This document shows positions 9,838 through 18,237 of a DNA stretch of 64,000 nt, piece by piece (the first letter of the stretch is position 1; each line of letters opens with the position of its first letter). Below the pieces are notes generated by a model. That model saw only the letters and a list, made by a program, of their open reading frames with translations. It was not told where the DNA came from and did not search any database. The stretch comes from Burkholderia sp. Ac-20365 (GTDB taxonomy: Bacteria; Pseudomonadota; Gammaproteobacteria; Burkholderiales; Burkholderiaceae). The stretch spans positions 1 through 64,000 of the forward strand of contig NZ_JAAGPI010000045.1 in NCBI RefSeq assembly GCF_017104715.1. Reading direction: 5' to 3'. The position numbers were made by a program, and so were the translations under genes.

Positions 9838-10878
9838 ATGGATGACAAGGCAACTCAAGTAGCAACCCGCGCAGCAGCGCACAACCCTTTCGGGGACCCT
9901 TTCGGGGACCATGCAGCGATACGTTGGGGCATCGTTGGCACAGGCCGCATCGCCCATCGTTTTGCGCAGAGCCTCGCGCATGTCCCGCACGCGCGCCTCA
10001 CGGCCGTGTGGTCCCGTCGCCGCGCGCCCGCTGAAACGTTTGCGCAGCAACATGGCGCACAGGCAGCCGATTCCTTCGACGCACTCCTTCAAAGCGGCAT
10101 CGACGCGATCTATATCGCGACCATGCAGGACAGCCACGCGCATTACGCGTGCGCGGCGCTCGAAGCCGGTATTCACGTGCTGTGCGAAAAGCCCGCGACG
10201 GTCAACGCGGCGCAACTCGATCGCGTGATCGACAGTGCGCGCGCGTCGCAGCGGCTCTTCATGGAAGCGATGAAGCCGCCGTTCTATCCGCTGTACCAGA
10301 AGCTGCGCGCCCATCTCGCCGACGATCCCATCGGCGATATCGGTCTCGTGCGCGCCGGTTGTTCGGTGCCGGGCGTGCCCGACGATCATCCGTCGCTGTC
10401 GTTCGAGCAGGCGGGCGGGGCGCTGCTCGATATCGGCATCTACGAGATGTTCCTCGCCGTCGACTGGCTCGGCGCACCGCTCGACGTGCAGACGTTGGGA
10501 CGCCTCGGGCCGACGGGCGTCGATACCTTCGCGAGTCTCAATAGCCAGCACGAGAAGGGCATCGCGCAGCTTTTTTGCGGGCTCGATCTGTTCGGCAAGG
10601 GCGATGCGTTCATCGCGGGCACGCAGGGCAACATCACGATTCACGAGAACTGGTGGAACCCCGCGCGCGCGACGGTGCGCTACGTGGATGGACGCGTGGT
10701 CGAGCTCGAAGCGCCGTTCGGAGGCGGTGGCCTGAACTACGAGACCGAGCATTTCTGCGATCTGATCCGCAGCGGCGCGCTCGAAAGCCCGGTGATGACA
10801 CACGCGAAGTCGCGCCAGATGATCGAGATGGCCGATGCGGCGCGCGCAGCGCTCGGGCTGCGGTTTCCTTGCGAATGA
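9838..10878 (+). CDS. Gfo/Idh/MocA-family oxidoreductase
   Basis: A 346-residue NAD(P)-dependent dehydrogenase. The N-terminal Rossmann motif is GIVGTGRIAHRF, followed by the family lysine in CEKPATVNAAQL; the C-terminal half is the alpha/beta substrate domain. Such enzymes oxidise or reduce sugars, inositols or diols; the substrate cannot be assigned. I start at the ATG at 9838; a TTG at 9787 in the same frame would add 17 residues but has no ribosome site. The early coding region contains a perfect in-frame 12-base duplication (9885-9908) giving a repeated PFGD. The FadR-type regulator upstream may control it. Confidence 0.87.
   Translation: MDDKATQVATRAAAHNPFGDPFGDHAAIRWGIVGTGRIAHRFAQSLAHVPHARLTAVWSRRRAPAETFAQQHGAQAADSFDALLQSGIDAIYIATMQDSHAHYACAALEAGIHVLCEKPATVNAAQLDRVIDSARASQRLFMEAMKPPFYPLYQKLRAHLADDPIGDIGLVRAGCSVPGVPDDHPSLSFEQAGGALLDIGIYEMFLAVDWLGAPLDVQTLGRLGPTGVDTFASLNSQHEKGIAQLFCGLDLFGKGDAFIAGTQGNITIHENWWNPARATVRYVDGRVVELEAPFGGGGLNYETEHFCDLIRSGALESPVMTHAKSRQMIEMADAARAALGLRFPCE
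9885..9908 (+). repeat. In-frame 12-bp tandem duplication
   Basis: Two perfect copies of CCCTTTCGGGGA lie in the N-terminal coding region of the oxidoreductase gene and encode a repeated Pro-Phe-Gly-Asp. It is probably a recent slippage event in a non-conserved leader. Confidence 0.9.
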
Positions 10879-10971
10879 ACATGCGGGGCGGGAGCGCGCG
10901 GTGATAGGATCGACGCGGGCCGGTTTTCTGTCTGAAAAGAGCGCCGGCCGCGATCGTTCTTTTGTGTTTTC

Positions 10972-10999
10972 AAGCCTGTTTTGAAGCCTGTTTTAAGCC
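10972..10999 (+). repeat. Short 12-bp tandem repeat upstream of signal peptidase gene
   Basis: AAGCCTGTTTTG and AAGCCTGTTTTA are adjacent and followed by a partial third copy. The repeat lies just before the ribosome site of the signal peptidase gene. I see no function beyond possible slippage. Confidence 0.7.
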
Positions 11000-11015
11000 G
11001 TTTGCAAGGAGCGCA

Positions 11016-11708
11016 ATGATGCGCATGCTGGCCCGACTGTGGCGCGAGTACAAGAGTCTCGTCGCGTTTATTGTCCTGATGGTGCTGTTTCGAAGCGCGA
11101 TCGCCGACTGGAATGTCGTACCGAGCGGCTCGATGCTGCCGACCATCCGCGAGGGCGACCGCATTCTCGTCGACAAGATGGCCTACGATCTGCGCATTCC
11201 TCTGACCCATGTCGCGATCGCGCATCTGCATGATCCGCAACGCGGCGACATCGTGACGATCGATTCATCGGCCGCGCATGAACTGATCGTGAAGCGCCTG
11301 ATCGGCCTGCCGGGCGATATCGTCGCAATGCGTGACAACGTGCTGTATGTGAATGGCGCACGCGCGAGCTATCAGCCGCTGGGGCTCGCGCCATTGCCTG
11401 GCGACGCCGCTTCACCCGGCGACTATCTGACGGAGCGTTTTGCTGGCGTTGCGCATGTGGTGCGGCTGTCGGAAGTCGCGCCGAGCCCGCGCCGCTCGTT
11501 CGGGCCGGTCACGGTGCCGGCAGGCGAGTATCTGATGCTCGGCGACAATCGCGATGACAGCGCGGATTCGCGCTACTTCGGTTTCTTTCCGCGTGAGGAA
11601 CTGATGGGCCGCACGCGCCGCGTCGCGTTTTCGCTCGACCCGGATCATTACTACAAGCCGCGTTTCGACCGCTTCGGCACGCGGCTCGATGCGGTGGCGG
11701 CGCGCTGA
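11016..11708 (+). CDS. lepB: Signal peptidase I
   Basis: A 230-residue membrane serine protease that removes signal peptides at the periplasmic face. One transmembrane helix (about residues 14-30) precedes the box B motif PSGSMLPT with nucleophile Ser39. The general base Lys93 lies in IVKRLIGLPGD, and box E reads GDNRDDSADSRYFG. AAGGAG at 11006-11011 supports the ATG pair at 11016/11019. It lies alone, without the lepA and rnc neighbours of the main lepB locus, so it is probably a second, shorter signal peptidase. The substrate set is unknown. Confidence 0.93.
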   Translation: MMRMLARLWREYKSLVAFIVLMVLFRSAIADWNVVPSGSMLPTIREGDRILVDKMAYDLRIPLTHVAIAHLHDPQRGDIVTIDSSAAHELIVKRLIGLPGDIVAMRDNVLYVNGARASYQPLGLAPLPGDAASPGDYLTERFAGVAHVVRLSEVAPSPRRSFGPVTVPAGEYLMLGDNRDDSADSRYFGFFPREELMGRTRRVAFSLDPDHYYKPRFDRFGTRLDAVAAR

Positions 11709-11733
11709 CAGGCACGCGCCGCTAGCGCTTTCG

Positions 11734-12768
11734 TCAGGCTGCGCGCCCGGCAAGCGCCTGCGCGCATTCGGCGACGAGGGCCGGGCCGCGATAGATGAAA
11801 CCCGTGTAAAGCTGCACGAGCGATGCGCCTGCATCGAGTTTGGCCTTCGCGTCCGCACCCGAGAAAATCCCGCCCACGCCGATGATCGGCACATCGCCGC
11901 CGACTTCCGCGCGCAGCTTGCGGATCACTTCATTCGATGCATCGAACACCGGGCGTCCCGACAGGCCGCCCGCTTCGTCGGCGTGCGGCAGGCCTTGCAC
12001 GGCGGTACGCGAGAGCGTCGTATTGGTCGCGATCACGCCTTCGAACTTGTGGCGCAGCAGGGTATCGGCAATCGACTTCACCTGTTCGTCGTCGAGATCG
12101 GGCGCGATCTTCAGCGCGAGCGGCACGAGCTTGCCGTGCAGATCGGCGAGACGCTGCTGCTTGTCCTTCAGCGCGGCGAGCAGCGCGTCGAGTTCGCCCG
12201 CGCCTTGCAACTGGCGCAGGTTCTTCGTGTTCGGCGACGAGATGTTGACGGTTACGTAGCTCGCGAACGGATAGACGCGCTCGAGGCAGAAGAGGTAATC
12301 GTCGGCGGCGCGTTCGATCGGCGTATCGGCGTTCTTGCCGATGTTCAGCCCGAGCGTGCCGCGATAGCGCGCGGCCTGGACGTTCTTCACGAACTGCTCG
12401 ACGCCCATGTTGTTGAAGCCCATCCGGTTGATCACCGCGTTCGCCTGCGGCAGGCGGAACATGCGCGGGCGCGGATTGCCCGGCTGCGCGCGCGGCGTCA
12501 CCGTGCCGACTTCGATAAAGCCGAAGCCGAGCGCAGCCAGCCCGTCGATACACGCGCCATCCTTGTCGAGACCGGCCGCGAGACCGACCGGGTTCCGGAA
12601 CGTCAGGCCCATCACGGTGCGCGGCGAATCGGGCACGTGCGGCGCGAGCGCGCCTGCGATACCGGCGCGGCCGGCGGCACCGAGCATGCGCAGGGTGAGA
12701 TGGTGGGCGTCTTCCGCGTCCATGCGGAAGAGTTGGGCGCGTACGAGCGGATAAAGGGAACTGAACAC
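11734..12768 (-). CDS. pyrD: Dihydroorotate dehydrogenase (quinone), class 2
   Basis: A 344-residue FMN enzyme oxidising dihydroorotate to orotate with quinone in pyrimidine synthesis. Class-2 hallmarks are the N-terminal membrane-associating helices, NPVGLAAGLDKDG, NRMGFNNMG, the catalytic serine region NISSPNTKNLR and C-terminal VGGIFSG plus QLYTGFIYRGP. The start is a GTG at 12768, giving the usual family length; an unrelated open extension upstream overlaps bpt and is not used. It is last in the minus-strand block NUDIX-aat-bpt-pyrD and lies 104 bases from bpt. It converges with the signal peptidase gene. Confidence 0.96.
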   Translation of the reverse strand: MFSSLYPLVRAQLFRMDAEDAHHLTLRMLGAAGRAGIAGALAPHVPDSPRTVMGLTFRNPVGLAAGLDKDGACIDGLAALGFGFIEVGTVTPRAQPGNPRPRMFRLPQANAVINRMGFNNMGVEQFVKNVQAARYRGTLGLNIGKNADTPIERAADDYLFCLERVYPFASYVTVNISSPNTKNLRQLQGAGELDALLAALKDKQQRLADLHGKLVPLALKIAPDLDDEQVKSIADTLLRHKFEGVIATNTTLSRTAVQGLPHADEAGGLSGRPVFDASNEVIRKLRAEVGGDVPIIGVGGIFSGADAKAKLDAGASLVQLYTGFIYRGPALVAECAQALAGRAA

Positions 12769-12872
12769 GGCGGGGCGCCTGGCGGCTGAAAAATGGGAAC
12801 CCGCTATTTTAACGGGTCGGCGCGCCCGCCATCGACGTTTCGGTTTTCGCGCGCTTCGCGCAGCGCAGAAGC

Positions 12873-13700
12873 TCAGCCGCGGATACGGATGCCGGACTTC
12901 GCGGCATCGACGGGAGACAGTTCCGGCGCGGCGGGATCGAGCACTTTCCATGTGCCGTCGAACAGGCCTTCGAGCGGCGTGAAATTGGCCTTGTACGCCA
13001 TTTTCGGACTTTCGCGGATCCAGTAGCCGAGATACACGTGCGGCAGCTTCAGGCTGCGCGCCTGTTCGATCTGCCAGAGGATGTTGTAGGTGCCGAAGCT
13101 GGTGTGCGGCAGGTCGGGATCGAAGAACGTGTACACCGACGACAGCCCGTCGCCGAGGATGTCGATCATGCTGACCATGCGCAGCGTGCCGGGCATGTCG
13201 GGATGACCCGCATAGCCGGGATTGGCCGGCTCGCGGAATTCGACGAGGCGCGAATTGATCCGGCTTTGCAGCAGAAACTGTTCGTACTGGTCGCGGCTGT
13301 CGCGGTCCATGCCGCCGCCCGCGTGACGCGCCGATTGGTAGCGCATATAGAGCGCGTAATGCTCTTCGTCGTAATGCAGGGGTGCGACGGTCGCGATCAG
13401 GTTGCCGTGCCGCTTCCACACGCGCCGCTGCGTGCGGTTAGGTGTGAAGCGTTCGACGGGCACGCGCACGGGCACGCACGCGCGGCAGCCGTCGCAATAC
13501 GGTCGGTACGTGAACACGCCCGAGCGGCGAAAGCCCGCGCGCACGAGTTCGGTGTAGACGTCGGAGTTGATCAGATGGCTGGGCGTCGCAACCTGCGAGC
13601 GCGCGACGCGCCCTTCCAGATAACTGCAAGGGTAAGGCGCTGTTGCATAGAATTGCAGCGCCGAAAGCGGTGAAAGCGGCAGCTCATTGGGGTGAGTCAC
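12873..13700 (-). CDS. bpt: Aspartate/glutamate leucyltransferase (N-end rule)
   Basis: A 275-residue Bpt-type aminoacyl-tRNA-protein transferase. It attaches leucine from Leu-tRNA to N-terminal Asp or Glu, making substrates for ClpS/ClpAP. The N-terminal cysteine cluster YRPYCDGCRACVPVRV and the later FDPDLPHTSFGTYN segment are family features. Translation starts at a GTG at 13700. The companion transferase aat lies immediately upstream on the same strand, so both bacterial N-end-rule enzymes are encoded together. Confidence 0.95.
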   Translation of the reverse strand: MTHPNELPLSPLSALQFYATAPYPCSYLEGRVARSQVATPSHLINSDVYTELVRAGFRRSGVFTYRPYCDGCRACVPVRVPVERFTPNRTQRRVWKRHGNLIATVAPLHYDEEHYALYMRYQSARHAGGGMDRDSRDQYEQFLLQSRINSRLVEFREPANPGYAGHPDMPGTLRMVSMIDILGDGLSSVYTFFDPDLPHTSFGTYNILWQIEQARSLKLPHVYLGYWIRESPKMAYKANFTPLEGLFDGTWKVLDPAAPELSPVDAAKSGIRIRG

Positions 13701-13849
13701 GTTGGCAGCTCTCGAAGCGTTTCTGGTTTTGCCAGTCCGGCGCGCTGCTGGCTCGTTGCTGAACGGTAGCTTGCAGCGTGCCCGACGGACACGTCATTGG
13801 CGATTGTCGCTGATCGCGCGGCGGCTCCGGTCCTCGACCGCCTTGCGCA

Positions 13850-14587
13850 TCATTGCGCCGGCGCAAAAAGATCGCGCAGGACGGTTTTGTCGAACGACCA
13901 GGGGATCGGCGCCGCATCCACGCACGCGCGCACATGCGCGACGAACGCCTTGCGCGCGATCTCGCGGCCGCCCAGCGACGCCAGATGCGACGTGTTCTGC
14001 TGGCAGTCTATCATTTCTATTTCGTGACGTCGCAAGTGAAAGACGAGCGCGGAGAGCGCAATTTTCGACGCATCGGTGGCGTTCGCAAACATCGATTCGC
14101 CGAAGAACATCTTGCCGAACGACACGCCATACAATCCGCCGACACGCTTGCCCTCATGCCAGGTTTCGATGCTGTGCGCTTCGCCGCGCCGGTGCAGCGC
14201 GGTGTAGGCATCGATGACGTCGGAGGTGATCCACGTGCCGCGCTGGCCATGCCGCGGCGCGAGCGCGCAGGCGCGCATCACAGCGGGGAAGTCGGCGTCG
14301 ACGCGGATTTCCCATGCGTCGTCGCGCAAGACGCGCTTGAGCGTCTTTTTAAGCGAAGGCGAAATCTTGAACTCGCTCGGGCGCAGCACCATGCGCGGAT
14401 CGGGCGTCCACCAGAGTACGGGCTGACCGTCCGAGTACCACGGAAAGATGCCGCGCCGGTACGCATCGATCAGACGCGACGGCAGCAGGTCGGCGCTTGC
14501 CGCGAGCAGGCCGGGCGCGCCGCTCGCTGCGGACAGCGCGCGCTCGACAGGCGGAAAGGGATCGTCGGGGCCTAGCCAGGGGACCAT
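13850..14587 (-). CDS. aat: Leucyl/phenylalanyl-tRNA--protein transferase
   Basis: A 245-residue cytoplasmic enzyme that adds Leu or Phe to N-terminal Arg or Lys, creating an N-degron for ClpS. Family motifs are YRRGIFPWYSDGQPVLWWTPDPRMVL, seen here in two halves, then GVSFGKMFFGESMF and the DCQQNTSHLASLG block. I start at ATG 14587 (MVPWLGPDDPFPP), the usual N-terminus; the open frame upstream overlaps the NUDIX gene and is spurious. It is 19 bases from the NUDIX stop, so the two are probably co-transcribed. Confidence 0.95.
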   Translation of the reverse strand: MVPWLGPDDPFPPVERALSAASGAPGLLAASADLLPSRLIDAYRRGIFPWYSDGQPVLWWTPDPRMVLRPSEFKISPSLKKTLKRVLRDDAWEIRVDADFPAVMRACALAPRHGQRGTWITSDVIDAYTALHRRGEAHSIETWHEGKRVGGLYGVSFGKMFFGESMFANATDASKIALSALVFHLRRHEIEMIDCQQNTSHLASLGGREIARKAFVAHVRACVDAAPIPWSFDKTVLRDLFAPAQ

Positions 14588-14606
14588 GCGACAGCTGTCG
14601 GTAGCG

Positions 14607-15152
14607 TCAGCCGTCGCGCAGCGAGCGGAAAATATCGCCCGTGTGCAGGCCGTAGTTGCCCGACGCGCGGTCGGTGAAGAAGAAGCGCAAGGTCTGCGCG
14701 ACGGTCGGGAACGCGATGTCGTCCCACGGAATTTCATGTTCTTCGAACAGGCGCACCTCGAGACTCTCTTCGCCCGCTTCGACGTCGAGATCGAGCAGCC
14801 GCGCCAGATAGAACAGATGCACCTGATGCACGTGCGGCACATTCAGCAGCGTGTACAGATTCTGCACTTCGACGCGCGCGCCGGCTTCCTCAAGCGTCTC
14901 GCGCGCAGCGGCCTCCGAGGTCGTCTCGCCCATTTCCATGAAGCCTGCGGGCAGCGTCCAGTAGCCGTAACGCGGTTCGATCGCGCGACGGCACAGCAGC
15001 ACCTTGTCGTCCCAGACGGGAACGGTGCCGACCACGTTGCGTGGATTCTGATAGTGCACGGTGCCGCAGCTCGCGCAGACGAAGCGCTCCCGGTTGTCGC
15101 CGGGCGGAATGCTCAGGCTCACTGCGTGGCCGCAGACGGAACAGAATTTCAT
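14607..15152 (-). CDS. NUDIX hydrolase with N-terminal zinc ribbon
   Basis: A 181-residue protein with two Cys pairs at the N-terminus (FCSVCG and CASCG), forming a zinc ribbon as in NADH pyrophosphatase-like proteins. The complete NUDIX box is GFMEMGETTSEAAARETLEE followed by AG, with all catalytic glutamates. It should cleave a nucleoside-diphosphate-linked compound; the substrate is not predictable. It is first in the aat-bpt-pyrD block. No ribosome site is evident before ATG 15152. Confidence 0.92.
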   Translation of the reverse strand: MKFCSVCGHAVSLSIPPGDNRERFVCASCGTVHYQNPRNVVGTVPVWDDKVLLCRRAIEPRYGYWTLPAGFMEMGETTSEAAARETLEEAGARVEVQNLYTLLNVPHVHQVHLFYLARLLDLDVEAGEESLEVRLFEEHEIPWDDIAFPTVAQTLRFFFTDRASGNYGLHTGDIFRSLRDG

Positions 15153-15287
15153 AGGGAGGGGATGGGAAACGGTGATGGGAGTGTATCACCGGGGCGCGGG
15201 TTGACGATGACGCGTACGGACCTCGTGACATGGCGTGCGTCTGTCGAGCATGTGGTCGCTTCATGTCGAAGCGGGCATGGAGCCACA

Positions 15288-15315
15288 AAACAAAAAACCC
15301 GCCATTGGCGGGTTT
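15288..15315 (-). terminator. Rho-independent terminator of tRNA-fMet
   Basis: On the minus strand, AAACCCGCC, a 3-base loop and GGCGGGTTT are followed by TTTTGTTTTG. It lies 52 bases past the tRNA 3' end. Confidence 0.9.
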
Positions 15316-15366
15316 GATGATACGACGGCACTTATGACACTTTTGGAGCCTATGACCAGTGAGTAC

Positions 15367-15443
<77 letters not shown>

Positions 15444-15714
15444 TCCGTCGAAGAAAAGAGTATAGGGCAAACGCATGCTCGATGCAATCAGTTTTTAAGA
15501 ATCGACATGAAAGTGTAGAAAACGACGGCGATCTGGCTTGCCGCGACAGGCGCATCGAGTGCGCGTCGAAGGCACGCATTCCTGTGAGAGCATGGTCCTG
15601 TAGCGCGCAACACGTGCGCTAGAATCGCCGTTCTTCCGCGCCGCATGAAGCTACGTGTCACCCGTGCATCAAGCGAAGCGCGGCACACATCCATCCTTGC
15701 TATCTCGACACGCC

Positions 15715-16212
15715 ATGGACATCGCTCACGATTTGCAGTCGATCGCTGCGCAGGAACACACGCTTGTCTTCCCCCATTTCGATGCCGACATCGCGTGGCA
15801 ACTCGGTGCCTGGCTGCATGAGATCGCCAAAGCGCGCGGCCTTGCACTCGCCATCGACATCCGCACCTTCGGGCAGCCGATGTTCTTCTCATTGCTCGAA
15901 GGCGCGACGCCCGACAACGTCAACTGGGCGCGTCGCAAGGGCAACACGGTTGCGCATTTCCAGTGCAGTTCTTATGCAGTCGGTTTGAAGCTGCAGCAGT
16001 CGAATGGCACGCTCGCCGACAAGCACGCACTCTCCGCCGCCGATTACGCGTCGCACGGCGGCGCATTTCCTTTGAAGGTGAAGGGCGTGGGCGTGATTGG
16101 CTCGGTGACGGTGTCGGGGTTGCCGCAGCGCGCGGATCACGAACTCGTCGTCGAAGCACTGTGCGCGCATCTCGGTCACGACTACAGCAAGCTCGCGCTT
16201 GCGAAGGCTTGA
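15715..16212 (+). CDS. UPF0303 family protein (heme-degrading/HbpS-like fold)
   Basis: A 165-residue protein starting MDIAHDLQSIAAQEHTLVF, the usual N-terminus and length for UPF0303. Later segments include GVGVIGSVTVSGLPQRADHE, a glycine-rich loop typical of the DUF336/HbpS fold. No biochemical role is established that I can name. I use the ATG at 15715; a GTG further upstream (15655) would add a basic tail unlike the family. The SMR gene follows after 3 bases, implying co-transcription. Confidence 0.87.
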   Translation: MDIAHDLQSIAAQEHTLVFPHFDADIAWQLGAWLHEIAKARGLALAIDIRTFGQPMFFSLLEGATPDNVNWARRKGNTVAHFQCSSYAVGLKLQQSNGTLADKHALSAADYASHGGAFPLKVKGVGVIGSVTVSGLPQRADHELVVEALCAHLGHDYSKLALAKA

Positions 16213-16215
16213 TGC

Positions 16216-16554
16216 ATGCGCGTGCCTCCTTATGCCTTGCTCGCCATCGCCATCGTCGCCGAAGTGATCGCGACGTCGGCGTTGCGTGCGTCGGAAGGCT
16301 TCACGCGGCTCGTGCCCGCCGTCGTCGTGCTGCTTGGCTACGGCATTTCGTTCTACTGCCTGTCGCTCACGCTGAAGAGCCTGCCCGTGGGCATCGTGTA
16401 TGCAATCTGGTCGGGTGTCGGCATCGTGCTGATCACGCTGGTGGCGATCGTGATGTATCGACAGGTGCCCGATCTCGCGGCGGTCGCGGGGCTCGGGCTG
16501 ATCGTCGCGGGCGTCGTCGTGCTCAATCTGTTTTCGAAGATGCAGGCACATTGA
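16216..16554 (+). CDS. Small multidrug resistance (SMR) efflux protein
   Basis: A 112-residue protein with four predicted membrane helices. The essential membrane glutamate is Glu16 in AIVAEVIATSALRASEGF, equivalent to EmrE Glu14. The signature YAIWSGVGIVLIT is in the third helix. It would exchange protons for cationic hydrophobic compounds or guanidinium-type substrates, working as a dimer; the substrate is unknown. It directly follows the UPF0303 gene. Confidence 0.93.
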   Translation: MRVPPYALLAIAIVAEVIATSALRASEGFTRLVPAVVVLLGYGISFYCLSLTLKSLPVGIVYAIWSGVGIVLITLVAIVMYRQVPDLAAVAGLGLIVAGVVVLNLFSKMQAH

Positions 16555-16578
16555 CGCCACGCGGCGCCAGCCTGGGCA

Positions 16579-16935
16579 TCACTTGCAGCGGATCACCATC
16601 GAACGCGTTTTCACATTCGCCGACACCACGTTCGTGATGCTGCCGCCCGCCGTGCCGCCTTCGTCGTTGTCCTTCGAAACAATGTCGTAACCCGTCGCGC
16701 CACAGGCCTTGCCCGCCTGCACGTAGCACGACGCCCAGCTCGACCCCGCGTCGGCGCCGCTGCAGCTGACTGCGAAGCCCGTTTCCCCGTTGGGCAGGTT
16801 GATCAGCGTCGTCGTGTTCGACGACGCGCACGCGCCGAGGCTTCCCGCGATGGCGAGGGCGGCAAGGGGCAGCACGGCGGCGCGGATCGCGTTTGAGAAA
16901 AGAGGGTGGCGCGCGCGCCGTTCGATCGACTTCAT
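16579..16935 (-). CDS. Small putative lipoprotein, function unknown
   Basis: A 118-residue exported protein. The N-terminus is basic (MKSIERRARH), followed by a hydrophobic segment ending in a lipobox, LAIAGSLGAC, with Cys at about residue 36. The mature part is Gly/Ser/Asn-rich with three further cysteines (SCSGADAG, SCYVQAGKAC), suggesting a small disulfide-bonded periplasmic domain. AAGGAA precedes the ATG at 16935. A much longer open frame through this region is an artefact of high GC. Confidence 0.8.
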   Translation of the reverse strand: MKSIERRARHPLFSNAIRAAVLPLAALAIAGSLGACASSNTTTLINLPNGETGFAVSCSGADAGSSWASCYVQAGKACGATGYDIVSKDNDEGGTAGGSITNVVSANVKTRSMVIRCK

Positions 16936-17056
16936 TATGTTTCCTTTCCTTCCAGAATTGGGTGTGCGGGAGGAGCGCGAGCGGCAGCGGCGAACATCTG
17001 CCACTAATGCGCGGCAGGACAGCCCTGACGCCGGACCGTGCCAGCCGTTGCGCGTG

Positions 17057-17281
17057 TCAGGTTTCGAGCCTGAGGCCTGTATGTCCTGTTTCTGACAACT
17101 CGACGCGGATCCCCGCCTGCCCGACGAGGCGCCGGCTTTCTGCGCCTTCCTCCGTCGGTGCGTCCTCCCAGATGCTGATCGCCTTCGGAATGTCGATTCC
17201 GTGACTTTCCGCGTACGCGAACCATGCATTGGCCGCGTCCGGTTCGGCGATTTCGCGCTCTCGAAGAAAATATTTTCCCAT
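17057..17281 (-). CDS. Small hypothetical protein (74 aa)
   Basis: Translation from ATG 17281 gives a 74-residue acidic protein with normal composition, beginning MGKYFLREREIAEPDAANAW. It has no signal peptide or membrane helix. The central segment SHGIDIPKAISIWED looks helical. I recognise no family. The ribosome site is weak. I call it a gene because its composition is far more protein-like than overlapping frames. Confidence 0.55.
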   Translation of the reverse strand: MGKYFLREREIAEPDAANAWFAYAESHGIDIPKAISIWEDAPTEEGAESRRLVGQAGIRVELSETGHTGLRLET

Positions 17282-17445
17282 ATCGTCGGTTCTCGTCCGG
17301 AAATTGCAGGCAGCGCGCCTATGCGCGCGTTGAGGATGGCGCGCACAGAACTTATCGTGCGGCGCGAAGACTTACCGTGTATGCACGCGGCGTGCCGCGT
17401 GCTGTCGATCCCATAACCTGCAGCACGATCCATCGAGAGGCAACT

Positions 17446-17721
17446 ATGGCAGAGCGGGTGAGCGGCCCGTACCGGGGCTATTACATCAGCGCGTCGGCGC
17501 GGCTCGTGCCGCCGCATGAGCAGGCGCGGCGCGCGGGCGAGCGCGAAGGCCTGTACGTCGGATCCGTCAGTCTGTCGGAGCGCGGCCCCGATGATCCGCA
17601 CCGGATGGAAACGTTGATCGAGATCGGCGACGAGCATCGCTTCGCAACGGAAGACGAAGCGCTCGTGTTCGTCGAGAAAGCGGGGCGCGCTTATATCGAC
17701 CGGCTGCTGGATGGCGACTAA
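17446..17721 (+). CDS. Small hypothetical protein (91 aa)
   Basis: A 91-residue protein from ATG 17446, which follows GAGAGG with good spacing. The sequence (GPYRGYYISASARLVPPHEQ; GDEHRFATEDEALVFVEKAG) suggests a compact alpha/beta cytosolic domain. There is no signal or membrane segment. I do not recognise the family. The DUF1488 gene follows in the same direction 175 bases later. Confidence 0.75.
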   Translation: MAERVSGPYRGYYISASARLVPPHEQARRAGEREGLYVGSVSLSERGPDDPHRMETLIEIGDEHRFATEDEALVFVEKAGRAYIDRLLDGD

Positions 17722-17896
17722 GCCGCATCGCGCCTGCACGGTGCAAATCCGCCAGTGCAGCAACGGCGATGCTGGACCGTCGCATGCCGCTACGAGTACC
17801 ATAAAGCCCGCTGATTGGGTCAGCCGTCCGCATGCCGGTTCTCGCGTGCCGTGCGGCCGCTCGCCTGGAACGCCGGATTTTCCCGATGAGGTCACC

Positions 17897-18184
17897 ATGG
17901 AGATTCGTTTTCCCGCCGATGCACCCGCCTACCGCGACTTCAACCTGACGCTGGTGTTTCCGGCGCTGGTCGACGGTGAACGGGTGCCGTGCGCGATTTC
18001 CGTCGAAGCGCTCGAAGACCATTTCGGCGCCGACATCAACGATACCGACGGCTGGCGCCGGGCTTTCGATGCGGGACGCGAGCGCATCGAAGCCGTCGCG
18101 CGCGAACATCTATTGATCAGCAATGGCACGCCCGTTTTGCTCAAAAGCGGCCACTTTCCTCCCGGCAATCTGGCCAGCAACTGA
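17897..18184 (+). CDS. DUF1488 family protein
   Basis: A 95-residue protein from ATG 17897 with the DUF1488 pattern: an N-terminal strand region (MEIRFPADAPAYRDFNLTLV), a mid-protein HFGAD and the C-terminal AFDAGRERIEAVAREHLL helix. Function is unknown; the family is common in Burkholderiales. An in-frame extension upstream has poor composition and no ribosome site. It may be co-transcribed with the small gene before it. Confidence 0.8.
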   Translation: MEIRFPADAPAYRDFNLTLVFPALVDGERVPCAISVEALEDHFGADINDTDGWRRAFDAGRERIEAVAREHLLISNGTPVLLKSGHFPPGNLASN

Positions 18185-18237
18185 GTTGCTGCACATCGTC
18201 TGACGCGTCTGAAGGGCGACATCGCATGGCCGCAGCA

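Noticed and set aside
12769..13419. N-terminal extension fusing pyrD with upstream sequence
   Set aside because: It overlaps bpt in another frame; the GTG at 12768 gives the normal PyrD length.
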